Source: Thiorhodovibrio frisius (GTDB taxonomy: Bacteria > Pseudomonadota > Gammaproteobacteria > Chromatiales > Chromatiaceae). From it: 64,000 nucleotides of DNA. Location of the stretch: assembly GCF_033954835.1 (NCBI RefSeq), contig NZ_CP121471.1, forward strand, positions 4,396,501 to 4,460,500, in the 5' to 3' direction. The notes beneath the pieces were generated by a model. The model saw only the letters and a list, made by a program, of their open reading frames with translations. It was not told the DNA's origin and searched no databases. Each line of letters opens with the position of its first letter. Position 1 is the stretch's first letter. This document shows positions 31,817-42,888 of this stretch, one piece after another. Made by a program: the position numbers and the translations under genes.

Positions 31817-32401
31817 ATGAACACACGCACTTCGAAATCACAGCCATTCAGAATCACCAACACACATCACGACGACCGGCAAAAGCATTTTTGGCTTGGC
31901 CGCCTTGTTCTTCTCTGCTTTGCTGTTTTGTGCTTCACGGGCTGCCCAGTTAAACCCCCGATCGAGCCGACCTACGCGGACAAAGTCGTGGTGCGCAAAG
32001 ACGAGCGCCTGTTGCAATTGCTCAATAACGGGCGAGTATTTCGCGAATATCGCGTCAACCTTGGCGACTCGCCCAGAGGCCACAAAGTTCAGGAAGGCGA
32101 TGAGCGCACCCCGGAAGGCGACTATATTCTCGACTGGCGCAATCCAAACAGCCGTTTTTACAAGTCAATTCATGTATCCTATCCGAACCAGGCGGATCGT
32201 GAGTTTGCCCGCGCGATTGGCGTCAGGCCCGGCGGCATGATTATGATTCATGGTCGCCCCAACTGGCTTCAGCCCGGACCGTTGGTCAAGGACTACGACG
32301 AACTCGACTGGACCAACGGCTGCATCGCGGTTCAGAACGACGCCATGGACGAGATCTGGCAAAAAGTTTCCGATGGCACACCTATTACCATTCTGCCCTG
32401 A
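31817..32401 (+). CDS. L,D-transpeptidase (YkuD domain) lipoprotein
   Basis: Periplasmic enzyme of the YkuD/ErfK family that forms 3-3 crosslinks or attaches proteins to peptidoglycan. An N-terminal hydrophobic segment (28-42) ends in a lipobox-like FTGC with C43. The catalytic domain (about 55-194) shows KDERLLQLLNNG, TPEGDYIL, MIMIHGRPN with H145, and DWTNGCIAV with catalytic C169 (the usual S/T-H-G-C is T-N-G-C here). 194 residues is normal for a minimal YkuD protein. It is transcribed divergently from lgt. Confidence 0.9.
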   Translation: MNTRTSKSQPFRITNTHHDDRQKHFWLGRLVLLCFAVLCFTGCPVKPPIEPTYADKVVVRKDERLLQLLNNGRVFREYRVNLGDSPRGHKVQEGDERTPEGDYILDWRNPNSRFYKSIHVSYPNQADREFARAIGVRPGGMIMIHGRPNWLQPGPLVKDYDELDWTNGCIAVQNDAMDEIWQKVSDGTPITILP

Positions 32402-32464
32402 TCCGGCGTCCCTCGGGGTCACCTGCCCCTGCCAAATCCACCCCGCTGCCCGAGCGCTCTCCAG

Positions 32465-33196
32465 ATGATTGAATCACCGCGCGGCCGCCATATCATGCGT
32501 GCCTTCGATCAGGAACTCGCGCGTCTACGCGACCTGGTTCTCGACATGAAAACCCGCGTGCTCGAGCAGACCCGCGAAGCACTGACCAGTCTGCTAGAGC
32601 CCGATATCAACGCCGCGCATCTGGTTCTTGATCGCGAGCCAGGCATCGACACCCTGACGCTCGAAGCCGATGAAGAAATCTTCATTGTCATCGCCAAACG
32701 CCAACCCACAGCGGTCGACCTGCGCCTGGTTATGGCGATTTCCAAAGTCATCAACGATCTCGAACGCGGCGGCGATCATGCCGCCAGCATGGCGCGCAGC
32801 GCGATTCGCCTGCATGAGTCTGGCTATTCGCCACCATCGGTCCCCTTGTCCAAATCCTTTGAACAGCTGTTCGCTGCCGGTTGCCAGATGCTCGAACAGG
32901 GCGTCACCGCGCTAGCCGAGGCCGATCTGACACCAGCTATCGAGGTTTTCGAGCTTGAAACCGCGTTCTACCAGCAAGTCAGGTCCACGCGCGAGGATAT
33001 CCTTGACTCCCCCTATGCCCAACAGCCAAGAGCAATGGCCGAGCTGCTGACAATTCCGCACTCGCTCAAGCGGCTCGGCAACCATGGTGCCAATATCGCC
33101 GAGCAGGCGGTTTATGTCATCCGTGGCGACGACGTGCGCTACCGCAACCGCGAATTACTGATCGACGCCCTGCGTCATGCAAACACCGGGTCCTAA
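32465..33196 (+). CDS. phoU: Phosphate signalling protein PhoU
   Basis: All-helical dimeric regulator linking the Pst phosphate transporter to PhoR. 243 residues with two repeated three-helix PhoU domains; the metal-binding acidic motifs appear as [17 protein letters not shown] in the first and [21 protein letters not shown] in the second. The N-terminal [22 protein letters not shown] is typical. No pst or phoB genes adjoin it, so it is detached from the usual operon. Its 3' end is 38 bp before xthA. Confidence 0.93.
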   Translation: MIESPRGRHIMRAFDQELARLRDLVLDMKTRVLEQTREALTSLLEPDINAAHLVLDREPGIDTLTLEADEEIFIVIAKRQPTAVDLRLVMAISKVINDLERGGDHAASMARSAIRLHESGYSPPSVPLSKSFEQLFAAGCQMLEQGVTALAEADLTPAIEVFELETAFYQQVRSTREDILDSPYAQQPRAMAELLTIPHSLKRLGNHGANIAEQAVYVIRGDDVRYRNRELLIDALRHANTGS

Positions 33197-33233
33197 TCCT
33201 GGCAGGCATCTAAATACGCATTCAGCACTTGCA

Positions 33234-34049
33234 ATGACGGTTCTCACTTCCTTCAACATCAACGGCATCCGCGCCCGCCCCCACCAGCTGCAAGCCATCA
33301 AGGACCTGCTTGCGCCCGACATCATCGGCCTGCAGGAATCGAAGGTCGTTGATGAGCAGTTCCCGCGCGAGATGATCGAAGCGCTTGGTTACCATCCGGC
33401 CTACCATGGCCAGAAAGGACATTACGGGGTTGCCCTGCTGAGTAAAGAACCACCAAAACGGTTGCACAAAGGCTTCCCGGGTGACGACGCCGACGCTCAA
33501 CGCCGCGCCATCACAGGCGTTTTCACCTTAAGCGACGGCAGCGAACTGCATGTCATCAATGGTTATTTCCCGCAGGGCGAGAGCCGCGCGCACCCGGTGA
33601 AATTCCCCTACAAGCAGCGTTTCTACGCCAATCTGCTTGATTATTTGCGCCGCGACTTCACCCCCGATCAGCAAATCCTGGTGATGGGTGACATGAACGT
33701 CGCCCCGCTTGATCTCGACATCGGCATTGGGGAGAACAACGCCAAACGCTGGCTGCGCTCGGGCAAATGCAGCTTCCTGCCCGAGGAGCGCGAATGGTTC
33801 TCAGCCCTGACAGCCTGGGGCCTGCACGACAGCTTCCGCCTCCTGCACCCAGATACCGACAACCGCTTTAGCTGGTTCGACTACCGCTCGCGCGGTTTCG
33901 AGGACAATCCAAAACGCGGCCTTCGCATCGACTTGATGCTGATCAGCACCCCGCTGCGCGAGCGCCTGCGCGGTGCCGGCATCGACTACGACATCCGTGC
34001 ACTGGAAAAACCCTCGGATCACTGCCCGGTGTGGATCGACCTCGAGTGA
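33234..34049 (+). CDS. xthA: Exodeoxyribonuclease III
   Basis: AP endonuclease and 3'-5' exonuclease for base-excision repair. Started at the ATG at 33234 ([16 protein letters not shown]), giving 271 residues, like E. coli XthA (268). Catalytic motifs of the EEP fold are seen in order: [17 protein letters not shown] (metal-binding Glu), [23 protein letters not shown] (Asp/Asn), LRIDLMLIS and the terminal [11 protein letters not shown] (catalytic His). The stop overlaps the next start (GTGA). Confidence 0.95.
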   Translation: MTVLTSFNINGIRARPHQLQAIKDLLAPDIIGLQESKVVDEQFPREMIEALGYHPAYHGQKGHYGVALLSKEPPKRLHKGFPGDDADAQRRAITGVFTLSDGSELHVINGYFPQGESRAHPVKFPYKQRFYANLLDYLRRDFTPDQQILVMGDMNVAPLDLDIGIGENNAKRWLRSGKCSFLPEEREWFSALTAWGLHDSFRLLHPDTDNRFSWFDYRSRGFEDNPKRGLRIDLMLISTPLRERLRGAGIDYDIRALEKPSDHCPVWIDLE

Positions 34050-35023
34050 GCAACCCGACCGGCGCGCGTGTGCTGATCACTGGCGCGACCGGCTTTGTCG
34101 GGCGCCATCTGTGCCCTTGGTTGGCCGGGCTTGGCTGGCGAGTCGCAGCCGGCGTGCGAACCCATGGTCCACTGCCAGATGGTGCCAGCGACGTCTGCCA
34201 CCTTGGCGATCTTGCCCAGCGCCCACCGCTTACCGAGGCGCTCCGCGGCATCGACAGCATCGTGCATCTCGCCGGTCGCGCCCATGTGATGCACGACCAG
34301 GCGCATAATCCGGAACAGGCTTTTTTTGCCGCGAATACCACAGCTACAGAACATCTCGCATCTGCCGCCGCCAGCGCCGGAGTGCGCCGGCTGGTCTTCA
34401 TCAGCAGCATTAAGGTCAATGGCGAACACACCACAGAAGGCCAGCCGTTTCGCGCTAGCGACACCCCAGCCCCGGAGGACGCCTATGGCCGCTCCAAACT
34501 CGCCGCCGAGCAGACCTTGCACCGCATAGGCGCCACCACCGGGCTTGAGATCGTCATCATCCGCCCGCCCCTGCTGCACGGACCTGGCGTGAAAGGCAAT
34601 CTGCCACGGTTGATGCGACTGATCGACCTGGGCTTGCCGCTACCCTTTGCCGCGATCAATAACCAGCGCAGCCTGCTGGCAGTGGCCAATCTGTGCGATC
34701 TAATCGCGCACTGCCTGCATCACCCTGCAGCATCCGGGGTGACCTGGCTAGCCGCTGATGCGGATCTTTCAACGCCCGCGTTGATCCGCGCCTTGGCGAG
34801 CGGTCTTGAGCGCCCGGCGCGCTTGTTTCCCCTGCCGCAAGTCGCCTTGCAAGGGCTGGCCTGGCTCAGCGGTCAGCGCGCCACTCTGGCCCGACTGACT
34901 GGTTCGTTACAGATTGACAGCCTGCCGCTCCGCCAGCAGCTCGACTGGACACCGCCACTCACCGCCGAGGTCAGTCTGCAACAGACAGCAGCCAGGTATC
35001 GCGCGGCACGTCATGCGCTTTAG
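34046..35023 (+). CDS. NAD-dependent epimerase/dehydratase (extended SDR)
   Basis: Extended short-chain dehydrogenase acting on nucleotide sugars or similar substrates. The GTG at 34046 overlaps the xthA stop (GTGA) and gives 325 residues; an earlier GTG at 34031 is less likely. The Rossmann motif [14 protein letters not shown] is followed by [11 protein letters not shown], the serine region [13 protein letters not shown] and the catalytic [12 protein letters not shown] (YxxxK). It resembles UDP-glucose 4-epimerase-like enzymes in O-antigen clusters, but no other sugar-biosynthesis genes flank it, so the substrate is open. Confidence 0.88.
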   Translation: MSNPTGARVLITGATGFVGRHLCPWLAGLGWRVAAGVRTHGPLPDGASDVCHLGDLAQRPPLTEALRGIDSIVHLAGRAHVMHDQAHNPEQAFFAANTTATEHLASAAASAGVRRLVFISSIKVNGEHTTEGQPFRASDTPAPEDAYGRSKLAAEQTLHRIGATTGLEIVIIRPPLLHGPGVKGNLPRLMRLIDLGLPLPFAAINNQRSLLAVANLCDLIAHCLHHPAASGVTWLAADADLSTPALIRALASGLERPARLFPLPQVALQGLAWLSGQRATLARLTGSLQIDSLPLRQQLDWTPPLTAEVSLQQTAARYRAARHAL

Positions 35024-35080
35024 CCGCCAACCTGAGTTTTCGGCTTAGTTAAACGGGTCCGGTCTATCCTGAACCTGGCC

Positions 35081-36742
35081 TCAGCTGGCCGCGCGCCACT
35101 GATAGAGCAGCAGCCAAACGCCAAGCACCAGCACCGCGCCGGCGACCACTTGGGCCACCAGTGGACTAACCAGCGAACCCGGCCCCAAGAGCAACAGCAG
35201 GGTGGCACAGACGATCAGCACCGCGCCGCTTAGCGCGCCGACCAGGGTGCGTCGCTCGCGCAGTTCACGTTGCAAGCGGGCCTGTTCCTCGCGCATGGCG
35301 TGTGCTTGCTGCTGGGCGCTTTCCATGTTCTCGAGCACCCGGTAAGCCAGCATGGGCAGATCCGGCAGATGTTCGGCGAAGGGACCGAAGTTGGCCCTAA
35401 CCCGACGCAGCAGAGCGCGCGGGCCGATGCGTTCCTTCATCCAGCGTTCCATAAAGGGCTTGGCGGTGGTCCAGAGGTCTAGCTCCGGATAGAGCTGGCG
35501 ACCAAGCCCTTCGATATTGAGCAGGGTTTTTTCAAGTAACACCAGTTGCGGCTGAATTTCCATATTAAAGCGCCGCGCCGTCTGAAACAGCCGCACGAGG
35601 AAATGCCCGAACGAGATTTCCGACAGGGGCTTTTCAAAAATCGGCTCACTCACTGTGCGGATGGCCGCTTCAAACTCGTCCACCCGGGTGCCGCGCGGCA
35701 CCCAGCCGGACTCCACATGCAGCTCGGCCACTCGGCGATAATTGCGCTCGAAAAAGGCCAGCAGATTTTCCGCCAGATAGCGCTGATCTTCCTCGGTCAA
35801 GCTGCCGACAATGCCAAAGTCCACCGAGATGTAACGCCCGCTGGGCTCGACAAAAATGTTGCCGGGATGCATATCGGCATGAAAAAAATTGTCCCGGAAC
35901 ACCTGAGTGAAGAAAATCTCCACCCCGCGCTCGCCAAGCAACTGCATGCTAATACCCTGCTGCTTGAGGGTGCCAACATCGCTCACCGGGGTGCCAAAGA
36001 TGCGCTCCATCACCATCACCGTCGGGCGTGTCCAGTCCCAGTAAACGTCCGGAATGTACAACGCCGAGCTGTGCAGCCAGTTGCGCCGCAATTGGGAGGC
36101 ATTGGCCGCCTCGCGCTGCAGGTCGAGCTCGCCGTAAATGGTCTTTTCGTACTCAGCGACGACCTCGATCGGGCGCAGCCGGCGGGCTTCTTTGGAGTAA
36201 CGATGGGCCAAACGCGCAATGCTGTACATGAGCGCAATGTCGCGGTTAATGGTGCGCGCGATGCCGGGGCGCAGCACCTTAACGATGACCGAGCGCCCAT
36301 CCTTCAGCCGCCCGGTATGTACCTGAGCAATAGAGGCAGAGGCCAGCGGGATATCGGAGAAGTCATCAAGGACGCTGTCGATAGATTGGCCCCAGGCTTT
36401 TTCGATCAGCTCCCGGGCAATCTCGCTCGGGAAGGGCGGCACCCTGTCCTGCAGGCGCGCAAGCTCCACGGCCCAGTCATCCGGCAGTAGATCGCGCCGG
36501 GTGGAGAGCAACTGGCCAAATTTGATGAAAATTGGCCCCAGATCCTCAAGCGCCTCGCGCACCCGTGCTGGGTAGGGTGTCATGGTTTTGCGCTTGCGCC
36601 ACCAATACAGTGGTGAGAGCCACAGCAGAAAGCGCAAGGGCCGAAACAGCGGGGTCGCAAAGATGAGTTCGTCGAGACCGTGGCGCAGCAGAACCAGGTT
36701 GATATGAATCAGCCGCAGGGTCTGGCTGATTGGAACCATCAT
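35081..36742 (-). CDS. ubiB: Ubiquinone biosynthesis protein UbiB
   Basis: Atypical protein kinase-like ATPase (ABC1/ADCK family) needed for ubiquinone biosynthesis. 553 residues. The family motif [23 protein letters not shown] (KxGQ) is intact, with the A-rich loop [13 protein letters not shown]-like [24 protein letters not shown] (Lys), the catalytic region [13 protein letters not shown] and the metal-binding SVDFGIVG. Two C-terminal transmembrane helices (about 500-545) anchor it. The start overlaps the ubiJ stop (ATGA), completing the ubiE-ubiJ-ubiB operon. Confidence 0.95.
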   Translation of the reverse strand: MMVPISQTLRLIHINLVLLRHGLDELIFATPLFRPLRFLLWLSPLYWWRKRKTMTPYPARVREALEDLGPIFIKFGQLLSTRRDLLPDDWAVELARLQDRVPPFPSEIARELIEKAWGQSIDSVLDDFSDIPLASASIAQVHTGRLKDGRSVIVKVLRPGIARTINRDIALMYSIARLAHRYSKEARRLRPIEVVAEYEKTIYGELDLQREAANASQLRRNWLHSSALYIPDVYWDWTRPTVMVMERIFGTPVSDVGTLKQQGISMQLLGERGVEIFFTQVFRDNFFHADMHPGNIFVEPSGRYISVDFGIVGSLTEEDQRYLAENLLAFFERNYRRVAELHVESGWVPRGTRVDEFEAAIRTVSEPIFEKPLSEISFGHFLVRLFQTARRFNMEIQPQLVLLEKTLLNIEGLGRQLYPELDLWTTAKPFMERWMKERIGPRALLRRVRANFGPFAEHLPDLPMLAYRVLENMESAQQQAHAMREEQARLQRELRERRTLVGALSGAVLIVCATLLLLLGPGSLVSPLVAQVVAGAVLVLGVWLLLYQWRAAS

Positions 36743-37458
36743 GCGTCAGGTTGCTCTGATGGGGGTGCCGATGAAGATGCTGGTGGATGCGCTGAGGGAC
36801 GCCCCGACGCGCTGGCCGCTGGACCTTTTGGCACAAGGCGGTCAACCCGCGCAGCCAAGCGCTCCACATCGTCGCGGAAAATATCCACGCCATTGAGAAA
36901 CTGGCGCAACTCGGTGTCGCTCGGTAACAAGCGGCTTTCCTGTTGTAGGAACTCGCGCAGGTTTTGCGTCAGGGTATCGCCTCCGCGCTCAGTCCATTCC
37001 TTGACATTACGCGCTTGCTGGCCAATTTGCCGCGCCACACTGTCGCCAAACAGACGCGCGAGCTGTTCTTCCCAGTCGATATCGAGATTGCGAAAGACAT
37101 CGCCGACGCGCTGCGCGACCTGGTTATCACCGGTGATTTCAATCGCACCCGAGAAGACCTCATCCTCGCGGTGGTCGGCCAGCGACATCCGCAGCAACGC
37201 GGCTGGCGTACCGCGCACCCGACAGTCAGGCTCGGCATCGTAACTGGCGTAGAGTCCGAGAGTGTGATGGCCCGGCACCACGAAAATGCGCGTTCCAAAG
37301 CCTTCCAGCTCAATCAGCAACACCTGACCCTGAACGTCAGACAGTCGCTCGGCGCCCTCCGGGTCCAGCGCTAAAAACCGGTTGACGCTCTCCTGCAAGG
37401 ACAAAAGCAGCGCGTCCGGAATCTGGATACCCCCATTCTCACTCCCGCTCTCGCTCAT
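36739..37458 (-). CDS. ubiJ: Ubiquinone biosynthesis accessory factor UbiJ
   Basis: SCP2-domain lipid-binding protein that supports the soluble Ubi complex. 239 residues: the N-terminal SCP2 fold (about 10-115) includes [20 protein letters not shown] and [34 protein letters not shown]; a helical region and a coiled-coil-like C-terminus follow, ending in a Ser/Ala/Pro-rich tail. The position between ubiE and ubiB with 4-bp overlaps on both sides decides the name, since sequence conservation in this family is low. Confidence 0.9.
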   Translation of the reverse strand: MSESGSENGGIQIPDALLLSLQESVNRFLALDPEGAERLSDVQGQVLLIELEGFGTRIFVVPGHHTLGLYASYDAEPDCRVRGTPAALLRMSLADHREDEVFSGAIEITGDNQVAQRVGDVFRNLDIDWEEQLARLFGDSVARQIGQQARNVKEWTERGGDTLTQNLREFLQQESRLLPSDTELRQFLNGVDIFRDDVERLAARVDRLVPKGPAASASGRPSAHPPASSSAPPSEQPDA

Positions 37459-38204
37459 AACTTGACCCCCCGATGGATGGCGACGACGCCGCCGGTCAGG
37501 TTGAAGTACTCACAACGCTCGAACCCGGCCAGTTCCATCATATCGCGCAGACTTTCCTGATCCGGGTGCATGCGGATGGACTCAGCCAGATACTTGTAAC
37601 TGTCCGGATCTTTCGCCACCAGGCGCCCGAGCAGCGGCAGCACCGAAAAAGAATAAGCATCATAAGCTTTTTGCAGCGGCGCCTGGGTCGGATGGGAGAA
37701 CTCGAGCACCAGACCGCGACCACCTGGCCTGAGAATACGTTGCATCTCGGCCAGCGCCCGCTCCTTGCGGGTGACGTTGCGCAAACCGAAGCCAATGGTG
37801 ACGCAGTCGAAGCTATTGGAGGCAAAAGGCAGCGCCTCGGCATTGGCCAGCGCGTAGTGAATGTTACCAACCACAGCGGCATCGTCCATGCGCTCACGAC
37901 CGCGCTCGAGCATGGCGGCGTTGATGTCCGACATCACCACCTGTCCGCTGCTACCGACAATGCCGGCAAAGCGCGCGCTCAAGTCCCCGGTTCCGGCGGC
38001 AAGATCCAGCACCCGCTGGCCACGCCGCACGCCGGCAAGCTCAATCAGCCGCCGCTTCCACAGCCGATGAATGCCGAACGACATCAGGTCGTTCATTAAA
38101 TCGTAGCGATCGGCGACTGAATCGAAAACCGCACGCACCCGTTCCTGTTTCTCGGCAACGGGTACCTGTTGATAGCCAAAATGGGTCTGATCCTGATCCG
38201 ACAT
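37455..38204 (-). CDS. ubiE: Ubiquinone/menaquinone C-methyltransferase UbiE
   Basis: SAM-dependent methyltransferase methylating the benzoquinol ring (and demethylmenaquinol). I take the ATG at 38204 ([15 protein letters not shown]), giving 249 residues; a TTG 11 codons earlier would extend it. Motifs: [24 protein letters not shown], the SAM loop [15 protein letters not shown], the [24 protein letters not shown] signature and [26 protein letters not shown]. The 3' end overlaps ubiJ. The helicase gene at 38294 ends only 90 bp upstream on the same strand. Confidence 0.95.
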   Translation of the reverse strand: MSDQDQTHFGYQQVPVAEKQERVRAVFDSVADRYDLMNDLMSFGIHRLWKRRLIELAGVRRGQRVLDLAAGTGDLSARFAGIVGSSGQVVMSDINAAMLERGRERMDDAAVVGNIHYALANAEALPFASNSFDCVTIGFGLRNVTRKERALAEMQRILRPGGRGLVLEFSHPTQAPLQKAYDAYSFSVLPLLGRLVAKDPDSYKYLAESIRMHPDQESLRDMMELAGFERCEYFNLTGGVVAIHRGVKL

Positions 38205-38293
38205 CGGTGTCAACTCTGGTTGCAATACAGCCGTCAATTCTACCCCAGCCGCGCGCCCTCTGCCCGGGCAGGAATCAATCTGAGAACGAAACG

Positions 38294-41164
38294 CTATTTC
38301 GTCGACTCAAGCCCGGCGGCAATGGCATCCGCGTCCGGCTGTTGCAGGATGTCACGCAAGCGCACGACCTTTCGCGTTAAAAAATGATTGGGGTCTGAGA
38401 GTCCATCGTTGGCATACCAGCCCGCCACGTCTATGAGCTCCGCCGCCAGGCGCTCGGGGGCGAGAAGCTGGTAAATAGGTTGCCAGCGGCCCTCGACGCG
38501 CAGAGAGAGGTAAGGGTTGAGGAGATAGTGGCCACGGCGCACCCGCATGAACAGCTTGCGATTGCCCGGACCTTCGCGCGCCACTTCATTTTTCGACAGG
38601 ATGGACGACAGATACTGCCGCTTCTTGCGACGCTCGGGGATGATGGCATCGGGAAAGTGCGCCAGGATCTCCTCGAAATCCGGCGCTGCCAAAAACCTGC
38701 TGCCCCGAACGTAATTCTGACCCAGACGCTGGTAGAAAAGCACCATGGCCACGCACAGCATCAGATATTCCATGATCTTGCGGTCGAGCTTGATCAGGCG
38801 CCCGTCGACCTGGATGTCCAGGCTTGGCGGTGCGAGATGCTCGAACACTGCCGGCAGCTTTTGGCGCGCATAACGCTGATCGACACAGGCGCGCTCCAAA
38901 CTGATCTGAAAGGCATTGAGTCCATTGGCATCGACTAGGCTAGTGTCGGCATCGCCCGCAAGTAGCTCTTCGATCAAGTCCGCGTGGCCTTGACGGCTGG
39001 CAATCATCAGCGGCGTCTGGTTAAAGACATTGCGGAAGTCGACCCCATAGCGCTCAACCTCCCGCATTACGCCATTGGTGTGCTTGAGCCCATAAGCCAG
39101 ATAGTGCTTCTTCTCAAGGAAGCTCATGGCTTTCTCGGGCTGCTTCGCGGCACTGAAGCCGGCATCGATCAGCGCATTCAGCCAGCGCTGGTCACGATAG
39201 ACCAAGGCGTATTCCATCAGCGCAACGCGAGCCTTTTTCTCGCCTTTCTCAAGCGCGTTTTGCTCCAGCTCCGCGAGCGCCTCGCCCTGCAACACCGTCC
39301 AGGGCACCTCGCGCTGCTTGAGGATCTGCTCGCGGATTTCAGCGGCCTGATCCTCCTTGCCCTGCATTTCCAGCCGATGGGCCTCGCGGCGCCAGTCATC
39401 GAGGCTGGAGCGCTGTTCCTCCACATCATTGACATCCTGATGCACCTCGGTCAGGCCGAGCAACTCAAGCAGCGCCTGCTTGGGGCTAGTCTCCAGGAGA
39501 TAGAGATTGCGCACCGCTCGGGTCACGGCGACATAGAGCGCATTGATGTAGAACTTATAGATCTCGAGCGATTTGTCGCTCTTATCGCGCCCGCGCGCAT
39601 AACGCAGCTCGCCTTGCAAGTCCTCGAGCACCAGATCGCCGGCGATGTCGCGGTAGCGTTTCTCCTCGCCCGACAGGAAGTTGTAGAGCAGGACGTTTTC
39701 GTATTCGAGGCCCTTGGCTTCGTGAATTGAAAACACTAGTGGTGTGCGGAAATGCTTGCGCACCTCGGCCTTTTGGTCCGGATGCAGCACCAGGATGGCG
39801 AAACGCGCCGAGCCGGCCGTGCGGCGGTCGAGATCGCGCTTGACGGCATCGCTGTCGGCCAGCAGCCCGACCCTGCCAGTCTTGGGGCCACGGCTCTGAA
39901 CCAGATAATTGCTCTCGCGATCAACCGAGCCAAAACGCGCCTGCTTGATGTGCAGCAGCCGGTTGGCCATCTCGGTGATCTGCGGCGAGTTGCGGAAGTT
40001 GGCATTGAGGATGCGGATCAGCTCGGCGGAGCCACCAGACCCCTCAGTGCGCTCGCGCCAGAACAGCGTCTTGACCTTGGCCCAGGAGAAGAAATTCGGA
40101 TGGACGATCTGGTTAGAGTCGCCACACAGCAGAAAGGCTGTCGGATCGCGCAGCGCGCGCAGAATCAGCAAGAGCTGCACGGCAGTCAGATCCTGCACCT
40201 CATCAATCACGATGAAGTCATAGCGCGGCGCGATCAGTGCAAGCCAATCGTGACTGACCAGATTGGCGTCGAACCAGCCCTCATCGGCCAGCAGGCGCAG
40301 GTAGCGTTCGAACAGATCGTAAACGGCATCGCGCAGCTCAGGTGCATAGATCGACTGGCGCACGCCGAGACTGCGATAGGTCGCGCGGTCCAGATAGGGC
40401 CGCTCCTCGTCGGTGCCGGTCAGAGCGCCCTGGAACTCCTCGAACAACCGATGAGTATCGCGCAGCTCGCGCGGGAGCTTCTGGCGTCCAGCCCATGCGG
40501 CGAAGGTGCGCGGGGTCATCTCGCGGCCCTCAGGCACGCGGATGGTTTCCAGATACTCGCGGAAGGACAGGAAATCGACCTCCTGGTCCTCGTTGTCGTA
40601 ACCGTTGGCGTAGTAGAGCTCGCGCGCGTTCTGCACCAGGAAGGGCGAACGGGTGACGTAGAGCACCTCGCCGACGGCGTCTTTCATCTTCTCGAGCGTC
40701 AGGGCCGTCTTGCCGCTTCCGGCCGAGCCGATCACGATCAGCGGCGGCGGCTGCTGGTAGATAGCCTCCTGGTCTTGGTCGAAGCTGAGCACCTTATCGA
40801 GCAGATGAAAGCGCGGTAACTCGGGGTTCAGATATGCCAGCTCCGGCGCCTCGTCGACGGCGCTAGTGTCAACATCCGGAATCTTCGCCTCGTCGATCAC
40901 CGCCCCGCGACTAAGGAAGCGGGATTTCTCATAGGCATGCGCGGCGATGTATTCGAGCACCAGGATACAGCCTTCACCCTCGTGCCGATGCAGGGCGAAC
41001 AGCAGGCGGTTGGCCTTGTCGAGGCGGGCGCGAAAGAGATTCTCACCGACCTTCTTGACCTCGGCGGAGCTGAAATCGCCAGCGCTCAGATAGCCGGCAA
41101 GTTTGGCGTAGCCCGGGATCTTGCCGGTGTCCAGGCCACGGTAGGTCAGAAGACGAAACTGCAT
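38294..41164 (-). CDS. UvrD-like SF1 helicase with ankyrin repeats and RelE-like N-terminus
   Basis: A 956-residue protein. Residues about 35-85 ([16 protein letters not shown] then [19 protein letters not shown]) look like a RelE/ParE-type fold. SF1 helicase motifs follow: Walker A GSAGSGKT at 146-153, motif [13 protein letters not shown] at 320-330, motif [15 protein letters not shown], motif IV-like ANFRNSP at 388-394, motif [14 protein letters not shown] at 479-491 and motif [15 protein letters not shown] at 544-556. Residues about 705-775 contain two ankyrin-like repeats ([20 protein letters not shown]). The C-terminal 180 residues are unassigned. It sits between a DUF971 gene and ubiE, which are frequently near neighbours in other Gammaproteobacteria. 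Cellular role unknown; repair, phage defence or a conflict system are all possible. Confidence 0.85.
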   Translation of the reverse strand: MQFRLLTYRGLDTGKIPGYAKLAGYLSAGDFSSAEVKKVGENLFRARLDKANRLLFALHRHEGEGCILVLEYIAAHAYEKSRFLSRGAVIDEAKIPDVDTSAVDEAPELAYLNPELPRFHLLDKVLSFDQDQEAIYQQPPPLIVIGSAGSGKTALTLEKMKDAVGEVLYVTRSPFLVQNARELYYANGYDNEDQEVDFLSFREYLETIRVPEGREMTPRTFAAWAGRQKLPRELRDTHRLFEEFQGALTGTDEERPYLDRATYRSLGVRQSIYAPELRDAVYDLFERYLRLLADEGWFDANLVSHDWLALIAPRYDFIVIDEVQDLTAVQLLLILRALRDPTAFLLCGDSNQIVHPNFFSWAKVKTLFWRERTEGSGGSAELIRILNANFRNSPQITEMANRLLHIKQARFGSVDRESNYLVQSRGPKTGRVGLLADSDAVKRDLDRRTAGSARFAILVLHPDQKAEVRKHFRTPLVFSIHEAKGLEYENVLLYNFLSGEEKRYRDIAGDLVLEDLQGELRYARGRDKSDKSLEIYKFYINALYVAVTRAVRNLYLLETSPKQALLELLGLTEVHQDVNDVEEQRSSLDDWRREAHRLEMQGKEDQAAEIREQILKQREVPWTVLQGEALAELEQNALEKGEKKARVALMEYALVYRDQRWLNALIDAGFSAAKQPEKAMSFLEKKHYLAYGLKHTNGVMREVERYGVDFRNVFNQTPLMIASRQGHADLIEELLAGDADTSLVDANGLNAFQISLERACVDQRYARQKLPAVFEHLAPPSLDIQVDGRLIKLDRKIMEYLMLCVAMVLFYQRLGQNYVRGSRFLAAPDFEEILAHFPDAIIPERRKKRQYLSSILSKNEVAREGPGNRKLFMRVRRGHYLLNPYLSLRVEGRWQPIYQLLAPERLAAELIDVAGWYANDGLSDPNHFLTRKVVRLRDILQQPDADAIAAGLESTK

Positions 41165-41250
41165 AGGAAAATGGGTGGCAATGGTCGGTAGTTGCCCGCA
41201 TCAAAAGCAACTGAATAGATGGCGGGCGAGAGTTTTGGCGGTGCGACCTG

Positions 41251-41613
41251 TCAGGACGGGCGCAGCTTGCGCTTGTGGCCGGCTTTTTCGAGTTCGGCCA
41301 GATAATCGGCCCAGAGACCTTCCTGGTTCTTACCCAGGTTGTACAGGTACTCCCAGGAGAAAATACCGGTATTGTGTTCGTCATCGAAATGCAGACAGAC
41401 GGCGTAGTTGCCGACCGGCTCGATCTTGTCGATGCCGACTTCCTCCTTGCCAAGCTGCAACACCCGCTGACCGGGGCCATGGCCCATCACCTCGGCCGAG
41501 GGGGAGTACACCCGCAGCAACTCGACTGGCAGGGTGAAGTGAGCATCGTCGTCAAAGGTGATCTCAAGCACCCGCGAGGCGCGGTGCAGGTTAAATTCCG
41601 TGGGGGTTGGCAT
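41251..41613 (-). CDS. DUF971 family protein (gamma-butyrobetaine hydroxylase-like N-terminal domain)
   Basis: Small stand-alone DUF971 protein of 120 residues. Family features are the opening PTEFNLHRASRVLEITFDDD, LPVELLRVYSPSAEV, GHGPGQ and VGNYAVCLHFDDEHNTGIFSWEYLYNLG, the last being most diagnostic. The biochemical role is unknown; in other Gammaproteobacteria this gene often lies upstream of ubiE, and here the helicase gene lies between them. It starts from the ATG at 41613. Confidence 0.9.
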   Translation of the reverse strand: MPTPTEFNLHRASRVLEITFDDDAHFTLPVELLRVYSPSAEVMGHGPGQRVLQLGKEEVGIDKIEPVGNYAVCLHFDDEHNTGIFSWEYLYNLGKNQEGLWADYLAELEKAGHKRKLRPS

Positions 41614-41711
41614 GCTGATAAAAACTCCGTGGCGCGATCTGGTGATTTGGCTGCCAAAGCGGGTGTCCGCGCAGCCGACTTAGCCCGGGTTACCCTTGGA
41701 TCAAACAGATT

Positions 41712-41740
41712 GATTCTCCGGGGTGGTCGGGACCATGGGC
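41712..41740 (+). repeat. Short dispersed repeat, copy C
   Basis: TCCGGGGTGGTCGGGACCAT preceded by ATTC; an exact match to the core. It stands alone between the DUF971 and MBL genes, 50 bp from copy D in the same orientation. Confidence 0.75.
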
Positions 41741-41764
41741 TCAGCCCTGAATCAATCAAAGTTT

Positions 41765-41800
41765 CGTTCTCTGGGGTGGCCGGGACTATGAGCGTTAGGT
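41765..41800 (+). repeat. Short dispersed repeat, copy D
   Basis: CTGGGGTGGCCGGGACTATG followed by AGCGTTAGGT; two differences from the core but an exact match to the right flank seen in copy F. Direct repeat of copy C. Confidence 0.75.
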
Positions 41801-41858
41801 GGGTGAAGGCACGCGGAACTCAAGCCACAGGCGAGTCCCTGCCCTATCCAGCCCGCGC

Positions 41859-42848
41859 TCAGCCGGCCGCCTCGCGCTGCTTGCGCCGGCGTTTCAGCCA
41901 GACATCCAGACCCTGGGCGTTTAACTCGGTATCCACCGCCAGCAGCGCACGGATGTGCTCGGCCTCCAAGCGCACGCCATGAGCCTGGGCCGCAGCCACC
42001 AGGCTGTCGGCCACAGCAGTTTTGAGCCGCGCGAGCCGGCCGTCCTCGGCCTGTTCTTGCTGACCTGAAGCATCCTCGCCCAATTCTTCCTCACGCAAGG
42101 CCACCTCGGCCAGTGTGGCAATGCTTGCCCTGAGCTGCCCCCCCAATGCCGCCGGGGCATCAACGCGGCCAAAATGCGTCAGGAACATCATCTGCGGCGC
42201 GACCTCAAGTAGCCGTTCGACACTGGCCTGCCAGGCAGTCGGGTCGAAGGCCACGGGCGTGGTGGGCGCGAACAGCCAGGGGCCGGCCTCGGTATAAAAC
42301 TCCGGATAGGCAATGCCGAAAGTATCTCCGGTAAACCAACCCCGGGTGCGCTCGTCGAACAGACAGCCGTGATGGTTGGCATGCCCAGGGGTGTCGATAA
42401 AACGCAGGATGCGCCCGCCAAGATCAAGAGACTGTTCGTCTTGCGCCAGCTCAACACGCGACTCGGGGATGGGTGTCAGGGCACCGAAATGACGCTCGAA
42501 CTCCTCGGCGCCATAAACAGCCGTGGCGCCCGCAATCAGCTTGGCGGGATCAATCAAATGCGGCGCGCCCTTGGGATGCACGATCAGACGTGCATTGGGG
42601 CAGGCCTGCAGCAGGGCACCGGCAGCACCGGCATGGTCGAGATGCACATGCGTCGGAATCACCATGTCCACATGCTCAGGCGTCAGACCGATCTCTGCGA
42701 CGGCATCAAGCAGTCGCGGGAGCGCGCGGGCAACGCCAGTATCGACAAAGGCCAGACTGTCGCCGCCGCGTATCAGATAACTGGCAGCCAGTCGCGGCCG
42801 GTAGAGATCTGTGTCGATGCAATAAATACCCTCAGCAACACTTTCCAT
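41859..42848 (-). CDS. MBL-fold metallo-hydrolase
   Basis: Metallo-beta-lactamase superfamily hydrolase of 329 residues. Metal-binding motifs are visible: THVHLDHAGA (HxHxDH), DTPGHANHHGCLF (His), GWFTGDTFGI (Asp) and MFLTHFGRVD (His). The C-terminal 100 residues are helical and rich in Glu and Ala, with AEHIRALLAVDTELNAQGLDVWLKRRRKQRE at the end. It lies 40 bp behind the small ParA partner gene on the same strand. The substrate is not evident; glyoxalase II- or lactonase-like activities are possible. Confidence 0.88.
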   Translation of the reverse strand: MESVAEGIYCIDTDLYRPRLAASYLIRGGDSLAFVDTGVARALPRLLDAVAEIGLTPEHVDMVIPTHVHLDHAGAAGALLQACPNARLIVHPKGAPHLIDPAKLIAGATAVYGAEEFERHFGALTPIPESRVELAQDEQSLDLGGRILRFIDTPGHANHHGCLFDERTRGWFTGDTFGIAYPEFYTEAGPWLFAPTTPVAFDPTAWQASVERLLEVAPQMMFLTHFGRVDAPAALGGQLRASIATLAEVALREEELGEDASGQQEQAEDGRLARLKTAVADSLVAAAQAHGVRLEAEHIRALLAVDTELNAQGLDVWLKRRRKQREAAG

Positions 42849-42888
42849 TATCTACTCCAAACCCAGATGAGCCATTGGTACCCGGACA

